A stretch of DNA of 64,000 nt from Hesseltinella vesiculosa (lineage: Eukaryota > Mucoromycota > Mucoromycetes > Mucorales > Cunninghamellaceae): positions 1,364,001 to 1,428,000 of the forward strand of contig MCGT01000002.1 of NCBI GenBank assembly GCA_002104935.1, in the 5' to 3' direction. The stretch's first letter is position 1, and every line of letters begins with the position of its first letter. The notes under the pieces are model-generated. The model saw only the letters and a program-made list of their open reading frames with translations, was not told the DNA's origin and made no database searches. This document shows positions 45,600 through 57,400 of the stretch, in pieces. The translations under genes and the position numbers were made by a program.

Positions 45600-46283
45600 C
45601 TAATGTTTTCGATGGAAGAACTGGCGAAAGGAGAAGCGTTTGTGGTGCTTGGTAGGGCTTGTGGGGGAGAGGAGATCAAACGAGGCACGGCTGCCATCTT
45701 GGCTCGGTCTAGGTGAGGATACGCCCATCATGCGACAGAATTCATCAAAGTTGACAACACCATCATGATCACTGTCGGCTTCGCTGATCAATTGCTGGGC
45801 CTCGTCCATACTGACCCGGTCGCCAAGCTGCTGCATCATGGACTGAAGCTCGTTGGCGTTGATGACACCGTCTCCATCTCGGTCAAATACCTTGAATGTT
45901 TCCCAGAGTTCCTGCTGTTTACTCGTCATTCGAAACGGCGTTCGTAGGGTGGGTCGCATCAGTTTGGCAAAGTCGTCAAAGGACAGGTAGCCGTCGCTGT
46001 CTGTGTGGAGGTTGGTTGACTGGAAAAAAAAAAGGAATGTTAAAATCTAGAAAAACCCAGGCATGCCAATGGCATCTTGAAGAACACGAGATTATAAGGA
46101 AGAGGGGCTTACCAGAGATTGGAACTGCTGTTCATCGAACCCGGTGGATTTCAAGGTGGTCTTGAGCTCGGCAATGGAAATGCGTTGGTCATGGTCTTGG
46201 TCAAAAGAATCAAACATTTCCTTCAGCTCCCTCTTGTTTTCACTGCTCATAAACTGCAGCGTTAGACTATGATGTTTGCTCAT
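45600..46283 (-). CDS. calmodulin-like EF-hand protein, 2 exons
   Basis: Exons 46113-46283 and 45600-46019 encode 196 residues. Four EF-hand loops are visible. Loop 1 is at about 28-39 (DQDHDQRISIAE). Loop 2 is at about 62-73 (HTDSDGYLSFDD; position 1 is His, so calcium binding is doubtful). Loop 3 is at 103-114 (DRDGDGVINANE). Loop 4 is at 139-150 (DSDHDGVVNFDE). The spacing is like calmodulin, but a 45-residue Ser/Pro-rich tail ending in a basic segment (KHHKRFSFRQFFHRKH) is added. It likely acts as a calcium sensor; the basic tail might bind membranes or targets. The start at 46283 is the first ATG in frame. Confidence 0.85.
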
Positions 46284-46906
46284 GATGCTATCTTTTTTGT
46301 TGGTAAGATGTCGGTCGATGAAGGAAGGAAAAAAAAAAAAAAAAGAGGAAAATTGGCCCCTTTTATGAGCGCCGATTGCCTACTTTGAACAAGTGCAAAA
46401 AAAGCCGCCGCCATTGGCTAGGCACTGATGTGCATGAACGAATCCCCGGCTGTCACTCTCGAACTCTTGGCAAGGGCTTTGATGAAGAAGTTAGGTAACG
46501 TGGAACGAGGAATACTGTAACAACAGGGCTATGTCCATCTTGGCACTTCAGCCCCGTTCAAGAAAAAAGCTACCCAGCCATAGTTTGCTTACAGGCTATA
46601 TGTTTTTGTGTCTCGGCGGCCATTCCGCATGTCAGCGTGTGAGTGGAAAAGCATGGAGATGGGCATGACTGTTGTTTGTGTGATGGATTTGAAACCTAGG
46701 GAAAGGCAGTCATGTGATGGGATTTTGCATGAATGGAGAAAAACAAGAAACAAGGCGAATGACTTTTTTCATGAGTGTTACTCCAACCCAGCATAAAAAA
46801 GGTAAAATGGCCACCGGAGTCATTTAACATTTTTTGTGTTTTCTTTTCTTCTTCACCAAACTCGCTAAAAAAGTGCGAAAAAAAAAAACGAGACTCGGTT
46901 TCCATC
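46284..46906. other. divergent intergenic region
   Basis: Lies between the EF-hand gene and the small Cys-tail gene. CATAAAAAAG near 46792-46801 is a possible TATA element for the latter. No further gene is seen. Confidence 0.35.
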
Positions 46907-47235
46907 ATGCAAAAGACAAAGCCAATGAATATCAAGATCCAGACAGGCCAAATCGACCGCCAAGCCAGCCCCCTCATGTTGGAACAGCGTCAAATGGACG
47001 TGGGACTGTCTCCTACGTATTATGACGACGGCGGTGACGAAGCCATCAAAAGCAAAAAAACCACTTGGGGATCGCCTGTCTTTAACGATTCTAAGCGTAT
47101 CTTTTTCCCACATCACCGCACTTGCGATTGTACGTTCCAGCCAGGCAAACTTCTGATCCTCACCAGCGTTTTTTTTTTTTCTTAGGCAATGGCTCTGGCA
47201 TTGGCTGTGAATGTTGCTACACTTGCAGCTGCTAA
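46907..47235 (+). CDS. small protein with cysteine-rich C-terminus, 90 residues, 2 exons
   Basis: Exons 46907-47129 and 47186-47235 join in frame (donor T|GTACGT, acceptor TTTCTTAG). The protein is hydrophilic (MQKTKPMNIKIQTG...), with an acidic DDGGDEA patch, GSPVF, and a tail in which seven of the last 18 residues are cysteine: CDC, then CECCYTCSC at the very end. The arrangement C-x-C-x6-C-x-C-C-x2-C-x-C could bind metal ions as in metallothioneins, or be palmitoylated. It lacks the hydrophobic stretch of CYSTM stress proteins. No signal peptide is present, so it should be cytosolic. The second exon encodes only the tail. I do not recognise the family. Confidence 0.55.
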
Positions 47236-47467
47236 ATACCACTCCTCTTTCTCCCCCCCCCCATTGAATGTAAATACTCGTGCCAATCTTGCAAAATAAA
47301 ATTTTTCTTCAAAGCTTGCCAAAGACAGGTCAACCACGTGCGTAAAAAAAGGCATGTCTTTATTGTGTTCGGCTGGCTTTGATTGGGCCATTCGATGAGG
47401 GCGGGTGATCCGTCGCCAATGATGACACACGGGAGTTCAACAGAAAGTAACTATGCAATTGTTTATT

Positions 47468-48952
47468 TTAGAAATGTAACATGGATATATCATCAAAGAA
47501 GAACTCGTGCGCTTCAGCCTGGAAAAAAAAATCAGTCACTAATGAGACACGGCAAGGATGGACTTACAGCTTTTGCAGAGATACGATTAGCAGGATCGTA
47601 AGTTAGTAAAGACTCGATCAGTTCAATCATACTCGTACTGATGGGGGCCGTGGGTTTCAGTTCTAGAATGTGTTTTTGGAAGTCTCTTCGTTTCCAAGCT
47701 AAGAAAGAGAGGTTAAGTTCCGAGTACCATGCTAAACGTAGGATGGTTGCCACTTACGAGGCCAGTTGTTTTCAAAGCATGGATAAGTTGAGATGCCGGG
47801 CCATACGTTTTCGTCGGGAGTGCCCAAAAATTGAAAGATATTGAACAGCTCATCAATTTGTGAGTCACCTGTCAGAAAAAAAAGGAGGGTCAGAGCTGCT
47901 TTCTTGTCCTTGTTGCGTGACAAACCTGGGAAGGCAGGTGCCAAAGTGGCCATTTCGATCATGATGCACCCAACACTCCACATGTCGACGGCGGTTGAGT
48001 AATAGAGGCCGCCTAATAAGATTTCCGGTGCACGGTACCAGAGAGTGATGACATTGTGTGTATATGCCCGCATAGGAACGCCAAACGATCGAGACAAGCC
48101 AAAATCAGCAATGGTCACCATGCCACTGCGGTTGATCAGGATGTTTTGTGGCTTCAGATCTCGATGCAGGATACGATGGGAATGGATATACTGTAATCCA
48201 GACAGAATTTGATGTGTAAAGCTCTACGAGTTGGAAAAAAAAAAGAGTAAGTAAACTTGCCTTTGGTCATTCATTTTTTTTTTACTTTGATATGCTTGTA
48301 AGTTAAGCCTGGTCGGCCAACTTTTTCAATGTACCGTCGCAGGTCCTATAAAGAAGGCGTTGGTCCTGATAAAAGGTACCGAGCTAAACCGTTTGTGTTT
48401 GTCTATTTACCACGTCGCTGTAATCAAAAACTAGGTATAAGTTGGTGTCTCTGTAAATTAAATCTCGTAGCCTATCAAAGTGGTCAGTCTTTTTTTTTTT
48501 TTATAGTTTTCATGTTGCAGTTGGACTGTTTACCGTAATACATTCTTGTGTTTGATTTCTTTGAGAAGAGCAATCTCTCGTAATGCAGTGGTGGAGATGC
48601 CACCATGAGAGATGTGAAGATGCACTCGTTTGAGAGCCACGGTGCTGTTGGTTGCCTTGTGAATCGCTCGGAAGACCTCGCCATAAGTGCCTTCACCAAT
48701 CTTGCCCATTTTTGTGTAGCCTTGGTCAATGATATCTCTTTCTTCTCGTCGTTCGTCGATAGCATCCTTGCTGCCATCGACATTTGTTGTGTCAGGATCA
48801 TCTTTGCATTTGTCCTTCATTTCCTGCACTCGATCTTCTTTGGTGAGAAGGGCAAGAGGCAGGCAGTCATCCAAAGTACGATTGCCCAAGCCTTTTGATG
48901 CTTTGCACATCTCTTCAGGTAGTGGCCTTGGTGCTCTCAGATGTCTGGACAT
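47468..48952 (-). CDS. cyclin-dependent kinase, divergent CDK1/2-like, 7 exons
   Basis: Exons: 48534-48952, 48411-48471, 48286-48345, 47926-48223, 47758-47868, 47568-47698, 47468-47518. These encode 376 residues with all phases closing. An N-terminal extension of about 78 residues precedes the kinase domain: IGEGTYGEV with the Thr/Tyr of inhibitory control, catalytic Lys108, cyclin-binding helix ISTTALRE in place of [15 protein letters not shown] (200-207), DFG (220-222), activating Thr235 in [17 protein letters not shown], and VDMWSVGCI. The set fits a cyclin-dependent kinase of the CDK1/2 clade with a changed cyclin-binding helix. An ATATATATAT run ends four bases before the ATG. If that is the TATA box, translation may begin at Met15 (48910). 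Confidence 0.88.
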
Positions 48953-49194
48953 GGATATATATATATAAATAGAAATGTGGCAGATATAATAAGGTGAAAG
49001 AGGACAAGGGAAGTGAGAGAAAGGGGAAGGAAGAAAAAAAAACAACAGGTCAATGAGTTTTTTTTTTTTTTTTTTTTCCAGCTCCACCAGCCGCGTCGCT
49101 TCATTTTTCATACTGTAGTGACCGCTGCTTTCTGGCTTTGATGGGTATCCGATTTGTGCTTTTTTTTTAATTTTCAAAAGAGACAGGAGGATGA

Positions 49195-51313
49195 TTATTG
49201 AAGATGATATTGGATCAGTACAATAGCAAAAAGTATATCCTGGTGTAAGCAGGCAATACGATGTAGAAAAGGTGTCTTGATGATGAGGGCTGACACGATG
49301 TCTTGAAAAAAAAAAAAAAAAAGGGCCGTTAACGCTGATTGGGTGCTGGCGGGAATGAAATATAAAACCAGGACATTACCAATAGCAATGTTGAATGATT
49401 TATATACCAAGGTGGATTTACAAACATGGAGGACCTGTTTCAAAGAGTTAGAATGAAGAAAGAAAAAAAAAAAAAAAGAGGCTCGTTCATTGGTGATTGC
49501 CAAACTGACCTTTTGGGATCGATGATTCAGGGCCACCTGAGGAAGCAGGAACAGGAAGCCGAAGAGATGAATGACGCGGGCAACAGAACCAAGCACGGGG
49601 GAATACCAGCCAACATCGTCGAGGACGCGGTACAGAATCAACAGAGCAACAAGCCCACCTATCAAAGAAAAGCCGTGCAATTGCAGAACACGCTGGATAT
49701 CTTGCATGGTGCAAGATGGGTCGACGCCTCGACAGTGACACCTGTATTTCACCCACTTCCATCCATCAACCATCATTTGCAGGCCATGCAAACCCATCAT
49801 CAGCCATGACCCTCCACCTTCAAGCAAGTATAGAAATAAGGCAACATCGGCCACCGCCTGGATGGACAATGACCAGCCAGACACGCCTTGATTTGATTGC
49901 TTTTGTTGCCAAAAGCGAATGTCTACTCAACCAATGGAAAGGGGAGATACCAAGACAGTCAGTTTAAAAATAATAATATTAAAAAGGGGGAACCTACCAT
50001 GGTGAAAAGCAAGCATAGAAAATACCACATACAACCCACTAATAAGCAACAGCAAACAAAGATACACAGGATGGACCTCGAGGAACAATTGTTTGACATG
50101 ATCCATTTCGGAAAAGGTCATTCCACCAAAGCCGTCGGTAAATACAGCCAAGCTATTGAATTTCCACATCACCATGCTCTCGATCGTCACCGTCAGCGGC
50201 AGTTCACTATGGAAAAAAAAAAAAAAGTCAGCTTGAGTCCGCTTTATTTTTAGCTACGTGCGTGGTATTTTCCAACACCGGGTAGGCATGTTTCTGAAGC
50301 AGCCAAAAGTCATTGGGAAACAAAATAGGGCGATAGAACCCAACTCTTCGTTTCAGATCGGCGTCTTTTAATGGCGTGTCCAGGGACTGTCGCACAAACT
50401 TTTCATTTGTTGCTGTGGTTTCCAAGGAGATATCTTCAAGGAGAAGCCAAAATAAAAATAAAAAAAATGAGCTCTTTGCTTGCGTCTCTTGATTGGGGGT
50501 TTTTACGTTTCAAGGTGGCTGGATGCAAAGAATTCCTTGGGATGGTCAGGCCTTGGTTGATCAAGGCAATGGTTACTTTTTCCTGCCAAAAAGTGTCCTT
50601 GGCCATTGGGTAGGATTTGGTTAAGACTTTGGAAAAACAATGAGCGGCATAGTTGACCTCCTTTCTTTTGAAAATAAAGAATTACCGTGTCGCAAATAGA
50701 CAATGTGGCCAGGATTGAAACCGGGTATAGAGGGGTCGATGGGTGAATGCTGCCGAGTTAAAAAAATGTGTGCATACAAGGTCTTCTTTGGTTTGATCTA
50801 TAACAAGAGAGTCAGAACGCAACCGACGGTTTAGGGACTTACCTGGTTGACGGCGAGTTGCTGCGTACGAGGTTCAAAGGGTCGGCCGAGAATCAGGTTG
50901 TGGATTTGAAAGCAGGGTGGCGACTGGTATTCCGTAAAGTATTCTTCTTGCGTGATATAGACAAACAAGTCCATGGACACGCCTGGCTGCCACAAACCGA
51001 CAAGCATATCTGGCAATTCGTGGAGAAGCGTCTGACGAGGTTCAGGGTTGTGATAGACCCCAGCAGGCAAGGCTGAAGACGCAATGGTGGCCTCCACATC
51101 GTTGGTAGACGGGGTAGGCACAGGTTTCCTGTCAACTGCAAGTAAAAAAAAAAAAAAACAAAAAGGAGAAGCGTTCAATAGGAGGTGAATGCCCAGAAAG
51201 TATTTGTTACCAAAGGTGGAGACCACTTGTAATAGCACCAGACAACTTGGAATTAACCATTGACGATAGGATCTTTTCGGTAAAGGTATAGAAGGATACC
51301 GCAAGTGATACAT
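49195..51313 (-). CDS. CLPTM1/CLPTM1L-family multi-spanning membrane protein, 9 exons
   Basis: Exons: 51211-51313, 50843-51135, 50686-50797, 50507-50626, 50258-50433, 49998-50206, 49510-49922, 49380-49434, 49195-49301, about 529 residues. An N-terminal membrane segment and a luminal domain (LWQPGVSMDLFVYIT, FYRPILFPNDFWLL, ELPLTVTIESM) come first. The family signatures follow: AFHHDIRFW at an exon junction, FGFLFLLPQVALN, VYKSFNIAIDDIV and TPFLHRIACLHQD. CLPTM1L acts in ER phospholipid scrambling and GPI anchor synthesis; the role here is inferred from the family. Junction 5/6 is off by one base: exon 5 ends after CAC, while exon 6 reads T|GAA CTG. All other junctions close. Confidence 0.8.
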
Positions 51314-51871
51314 TGCTTAATGAGACACCCAACTGGAGTAAGGAAAAGAAAAAAAAATGAGGGAATAAAAAGGAGAGCATTTTTTTCGACTTTCCAGCTT
51401 TCGAGTCTTTTTTTCTCGCCTGCTATTGATCAAAGCTTTCTCTATTTGTGTCTCTCCTGAATGGTTGCAACTGCATAAACAAACTCAATATTCTGTGTGT
51501 CCTGCGCCATCGGGGAAGACAAGGAGCCCCAAACAGGCTACTTTTTCATCCCCTTCTTTCATGGGGAGCTTGGCGCCATTTCATTCTGTCCATGATATCA
51601 GTCAAAACGGGTCCGCTGCCACACCATGCATGGGGCTGGCCCTGCACCGCAGCGGTTTTGCCTGCTGCAGTCTCCAGCCTTTGCCATGTCAAGGCAACCT
51701 GATTGGCTTGCCTGAGAACGCCACAGGTCTTCTCGGTCTTAGTAGCGAATGCTGTGCCTATTAGACAAGCGCTCCCTGCCCACTCCTTGTTCCACCATCG
51801 TAGTTTGGGGCCACGATAGTCGTTGCTCACAGAACATGCTCACATACACTCGTTTCTTAAATCCTTTTTTT

Positions 51872-51977
51872 TATGCTCACGCTGCTCACGACATGCTCAC
51901 GCTGCTCACGGAAAATGCTCACGCTATTCACGAGGTGCTCACGATGCTCACGGAACAAGCTCATGATGCTGCTCACC
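51872..51977. repeat. GCTCACG-based minisatellite
   Basis: About four imperfect 18-22 bp units of the type ATGCTCACGCTGCTCACG, with outlying single units near 51823 and 51838. Confidence 0.8.
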
Positions 51978-52186
51978 AATGTAGCGTCTTTTCGGAATTA
52001 TCTCCTTTCTTAGTGTTGTAATCCTTCCACGTTTATTTTATAATTCGACGTCGAATTGAATTGAGAAAAAAATATTTAAATACGTGCTTGATTGGGCGAG
52101 GTTTCCTGCGCAGAGCTTCGAACTTTATTTTTGTTTTTCCGCAAGATCGCCTTGGTGATTCTCTTGAACTGCTGGCCCATCTCGTT

Positions 52187-53101
52187 TAATCAGTTATAGC
52201 TGGCCCAGATCCATCGCCTTTTTGGTCGTCGCAGGGGAAGATGTTCATTGCCAAGCGGAACAAAGATTGAATTGTCTCGTCGTCATTGTGTTCTGTGTCG
52301 ATGATACTGAGCTTGCCCGCAATAGCGAAGAGGGCAAATGCTGCTAAAGGTGGCAGTTCGTCATCTTTGCCAATCAAAGGCTGAATGGTGTCTTTCGTAA
52401 TCATAATGAAATCGTCAGCATAGGCGAAACAGGGGACTGCTTGACAATACGGCAGGCGATGGTTTTGCGCAACTCGTTAGCCTTGCAAAGCATGATATTG
52501 AACCAGGCCCTGCTGTTTTCGAAGCTGAGGAACGGTTCGTCAGACAGATGCCATCGGTAAAAAAAAGTTCAGGGCAATGGCACCAAAGGCGCACTTCCAG
52601 ACGTCCTTGTGGCGGATGGTTCCGCAATAGAGCACCTTGCCAAGTGGGGTCGTCTTCCCTTTATCCATACGGAGCATGGAAACAAACCATCGGGTAGGCC
52701 CTTCCACTTCAAACTCCAAGTCCACCAGGTCGGCTAGTTCCATTCCAGTGCACGAGCGGTCTACCCACGTAAAAGCAAGGCGTGCTGCTTCAAAAACATC
52801 ATGCGTTCGCGGATGGCTTCCCTAGATCCAAGCTCAAAATAGTACTTTGATGCCTTGACCAGCTCCTCGGTTGTAGAGCCATCATGACGACCGTTGATGC
52901 CTCGATCTTCATCATTGTCACGGCGGTGTTGTTGCTCCTCGTGCTTGCGACTTCTGAATCACATGTTCGATGCGGTACGAGAGGATCGGTCAAATAGCAA
53001 AGTTCGGGATCTTCTGCAAGCGTTTCTTGGAATTTGTCTATTGCAATACGCACGATTTCTGGATGGCATACTAGAATGAATGCCGAGAGCCCTTTCTTCA
53101 C
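52187..53101 (-). pseudogene. relic of an Ndc10-domain / Crypton-like tyrosine recombinase gene
   Basis: On the minus strand, pieces in different frames line up in order. First comes STTEELVKASKYYFELG, then LKQHALLLRG with a stop. Next is MELADLVDLEFEVEGPTRWF, followed by DKGKTTPLGKVLYCGTIRHK. Last comes ALNFF, which after a shift in a T8 run continues YRWHLSDEPFLSFENSR. The order (LLLRG, ELADL, GKT, IRHKD, ALNFF-YRWH) is what I expect of the Ndc10_II-type recombinase-fold proteins abundant in mucoralean genomes and in Crypton elements. At least two frameshifts and stops mean it is dead. Terminal sequences were not found. Confidence 0.6.
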
Positions 53102-54422
53102 AGATTATCATATTGGACCAAGCGCTAGAAAAAGTCGAAGAAAAGGGTCAAAAATCTATCCTTGTCCTATATCCAGCCAACGCCCTTACCTCTCACGCCC
53201 CGCCCATTACCCAGGCCAACGGTCCATTCACGTTAAACATCTGTACAGTCGTGATGTGCTGACTGAGGCGGTAAAACTGATGACATGAGGTGGCCAGTGT
53301 TGGCTGGAGGCGGATGATGCATATCTTTGTGTCGAGAAGTGGTTGATTGAAAGAGGTTAACTCTGCTTTTGTCTTCTGACACCAGCTTCCGGATCATTCA
53401 GGCGTCTTTTCTTCATAGCGATGTTTTCGTCCAAGGCACTTGTCCGTCCTCATAGCATCGAAAGTATCATATTATCAAAACATAAGAGGATGATAAAGAA
53501 AAGTAACCTAGAAGGCACTTTCTTTCTTTTTTCCATTTCGCCCTTACCTTTTCCAGAGCGGGTCTACCACAGGGGCAGTGGCGACTTCGATGTGGCCGTG
53601 GTGATTCAGGCTGTTGCTACTTCCTTGGGAAGGATCATGGTCGATGATGCTGTCCGTTTCGGCAGGATCTTGGTCATTGCTGCTGCTAGCTGTAACAAGC
53701 AACCCTCTTTTTTTTTATTCCATTGACGCAACGCTTCTAATACGACAAAGTTTTCACAGAGGACGACGATAAAAAAAAAAAAAGAGCAGTAAAATGTGTC
53801 GGCGCCAAAGGCTTGCTTGGCGAAAACCAATTTGGATCATTCTTGCAATTCCAGTTAGCAGAGCTCTTCAGACGTATTTTATCAGCCTGAGCTCGGCTCC
53901 ATTTTCATCTCTGCCTTCGTCTCTCCTTGCATGGCTTTTGTTGTGCACAAGCTTCAGTTTCAGCCAGCAAACCGATTGGCGGAGTTCATCCACCGCTTTT
54001 GCTGATGCTCAAGATTTTTTTTTTTTTTTTTTTTGCCTCCTTGGCGAAAGCAGGGGTATTATTGATAGCACTTCTCCAAAAAAAGTATATTGGCCGACAA
54101 GAAGAAACAGGAACGCTGGTCCGTTTGGTGAAGGGCAAAGTGGCCAAGAAAGAAAAAGGTGAGAGGTTTTGAAACAGAGATCGTTTGGAGCACGTTTTGG
54201 AAACATGATTGGTTGCTTCGGAAAGGTGGCAACAGCATGGCATACCCCCATTTTCAGGGCGAAAAGATCAAAAAAAGTGACACAAAGAAATATGAGCTTA
54301 TTGTTTGACCACATTCTATTTTTTTTTTTTTTTGTTGTGCTTCACGAAAACCAGCTTTTTTTTTTCAGCCTCCTCTTCTTTCTTCTCCTTTTTTTTTATA
54401 TTATTACTTGATACCATATGAA

Positions 54423-57400
54423 ATGACGACGGCTGATCGATACCAAGAAGCCAGCGTGTTGACCAGCAACATGCCTTTACCCAAAGAAACCGCCATACCA
54501 TCCCGCAAGAAACGAAGCCATTCTCTTATTCCCCCTGAACTCCTCAACCATGCTGAGGGTGGCATGGAGCGTGCAGCTCTTGCTACTGTGTTTGGTGTAC
54601 GTGAATATACCGAGCCTAAAGTTCTTTGGGAGAAGCAATTGACCACACCGCGACCTGACCACGCCATTGACAACACCGCAACCGATGGCTTTATCGCCAT
54701 CACCAGTCATGCCACCGTCGCCAATCCTCTGGCATCTCCATCCACGTCGCATGATGGCGCTGCACCTCTGGCTATCGAAACCTACCTTGACTCTATGCTG
54801 TCGCAAGTCGGCAAACAGCAATTCAGCACCACCATGCCCAATGGCAACACCAAGTTCGATCTGCCATCCATCCCCATTGTCAGTCAGTTGGACGACTGGT
54901 GGAAGAATCCGTCCACGACCTCTGCCTTTCCCGGCCGGAACGCCTCGTCATCAGCCAGCCACCCACGTTCCCGCCAGGACTCGCTCGAGACTGCACCACC
55001 ATTGATCTTTCACGAGTATCCACCGGCCATCTTTGATCTACTCAAATCCGATTCAGACGACCGCATTATTATCTGGCATTACGAAATGCCCGCCACTGCT
55101 GTCTCCGCTTCCACCGGCCATCCCCAACAACATCAGGCTGTTGCCAACGCTGCCTTCTCTACACCCAATATCCAGCGCACCGGCTCTCCCTTTTCCTTGG
55201 GCTTCTCGTCCAACACCACCGCCGTCTCCACCTCCACCTATGCCGCTTCCCACTCAAGTGACAAACCGTCTATGAAGTCCCTGCCACGCTTCTTATCAAA
55301 AATCAAACATCGCCATCACCAACAGCAAGACGCGTCTTCGGAGCAACAACTTTCTCCACTGCGTGCCCGTTTCTCTCGTCGTCGCCGCTCGGCTCCTCCT
55401 CCGGCCAATACATTGTCTCCGCCAGCCCCCGTTCTTTCGCTCAAGGTCATCGAAGCTGCCACGGTTGAAAAACTTGTTGAGAAATTGACCATCACCTTGG
55501 GTAAGCGCATGAAATCAGGCCGACCACGGGGAAAAAAGCTAACCTTTTTTTTTTTCATTTCTTGCCAGATTACACCTTCATGACCGACTTCTTTTTGACC
55601 TATCGCATCTTTTTATCACCCATTCAATTATGCAAACTGCTGATCTTACGGTTTCGATGGGGCTTGGAAAACAATGATGATGAACGCTGCATCGTTAGAA
55701 TCAGGTAAAGGGACAAAAAGGGGAGAATGCCAAGCCTGGCTAACCCATTTTTATGTTTTTAGAACTTTTGTTGTGCTGCGTCATTGGTTGCTGAATTACT
55801 TTGTGCATGATTTTACGCCCTCCAGGTACCTGCGCGAAATCTTGACCGAGTTCCTCAACGCCTTGCCACACGATGATGTGATCCGCCATTCACCTCGTGA
55901 CCAACGCATTGTCAAGGGCCTGAAACGGGTGGTCCGTCGTTTGAAAAAGGTCCACTATCCACGCACCTCACAACATGTCCAGGTCATCTCCCCACCGCCG
56001 CCAACCTTTGAAGAGGAACGACTGCAGCTCAAGGTGCGGGCCAAGCTGTCTCAAAGCCCTCTACGCCGCAAGACCGAAGAATGGATGCAAAAGGGCATGG
56101 CTGTCGAGGACCGCCATCACGGCAACCTGGCCATTCAAGACGCCCGCGTCGCCCCCATCCGCTTGATCGGCAGTCCCTTGAACCGTTCCATCACCACCGA
56201 CGATACCCAGCCGGCTTCTCTCTACCAAGTCTCTGCCACCCCCTCGCTCCCTCCTCTCCCTCCTCTCCCTCCTCCACCTCACCCGACCGCCCCTCTGCAC
56301 CCATCGCCAGCCTCCGTCCCTCCATCACCACCCATGACCACAGCCTCCTTGCCTGTGTCTGCGCCTCCTACACCCGAGATCACCAGCCGACACCGCAACA
56401 TGTCTCAAAACTCGATCCTGGCACGCTATGCCTCCAACCTATCGATCGGCCGTCGCGCACACCAACAACAAGAGCGAGCCAAAGTCAAAGAATCTTACCT
56501 GCGACGCATGGAGCAGCAACGTCGCACGATGGAAGACACCGAGCACCACCCTCGGCCCGACCATGACCTGGGGAGCCTCGGCTCGGATGACTCGCTGGAA
56601 AGCCTGATCTCTGCCGGCACCACCGATCAGGAGGACGACGATGACGATGATTCTTCGTCGTATGCCACCGGTGAAAGTGACGAAGACGATGATGAAGACG
56701 TTGACCTTGCTGAGCTGGATCCGCGCGTTGGAACCAAACTGATGCCTCTCACCAGCGACACCGTGGCCGATATATCCAAACGTCGGTCCGTTTACAATGC
56801 CAACCTGCGGTCCCTGACGCCTCTGGTGTCGCCCTCGCCGTCCATGATCCAGGGCATGGCCTCGTCCGTGTCGGCCCCCACCGGCTTGCACACCTCCTCC
56901 GCCTCTGCTCACGACATCGACAACCATCTCCTCGACCGTCCTCATCGGGTGTCCAAAATCGAAACCCAAAACGAAAAACACGGGCTGGACGACATCCATG
57001 AAAAAACCCTAGACTTGGTCGAGAGCCCTACCAGCCTAACCAGCCCGGCAAGCCTAGACGACCGGCCCAAAACAAGAGTTGGCCCGCCACCTACCACTTC
57101 GTCCCTGCCTCCTCCTCAGCGAAAGCTGTCGCAGCGCCTGGCCAGTGTCTTCCGAACAGCCAAGGGCACGAAGCGAGCATCCCTGGGCGAGACGACCCTG
57201 GCCTCCAGCCACAGCCGCGCCACGGTGATCCAGCCGCCTTTGATGACGCCCACGCCCTCACAAGACCAGGCACGCACCCGGCCACATGTCTATTCGGAAA
57301 AGGTGCAAGTGCCATTGGATGAAAAGGAACAAACCTCCTCCACACCGCCCCCTGGACAACGGGTCATGAGCAACATGGATGATCTGCGCACTTCCTTGGA

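Larger units (their letters stand above)
51314..54422. other. 3.1-kb relic and repeat island
   Basis: Holds the GCTCAC minisatellite and the Ndc10/Crypton-like pseudogene listed separately. Between 53100 and 53800 there are further short coding-like pieces on the minus strand (for example TDSIIDHDPSQGSSNS) that could be more of the same relic. No intact gene is supported. Confidence 0.45.

Noticed and set aside
49426..49809. 127-codon plus-strand ORF inside the CLPTM1-like gene
   Set aside because: Shadow of the coding exon 49510-49922 on the other strand, where family motifs are clear.
55053..57000. Several open frames antisense or out of frame to the RasGEF
   Set aside because: They follow the GC-rich proline and serine codons of the RasGEF middle region and have no independent support.
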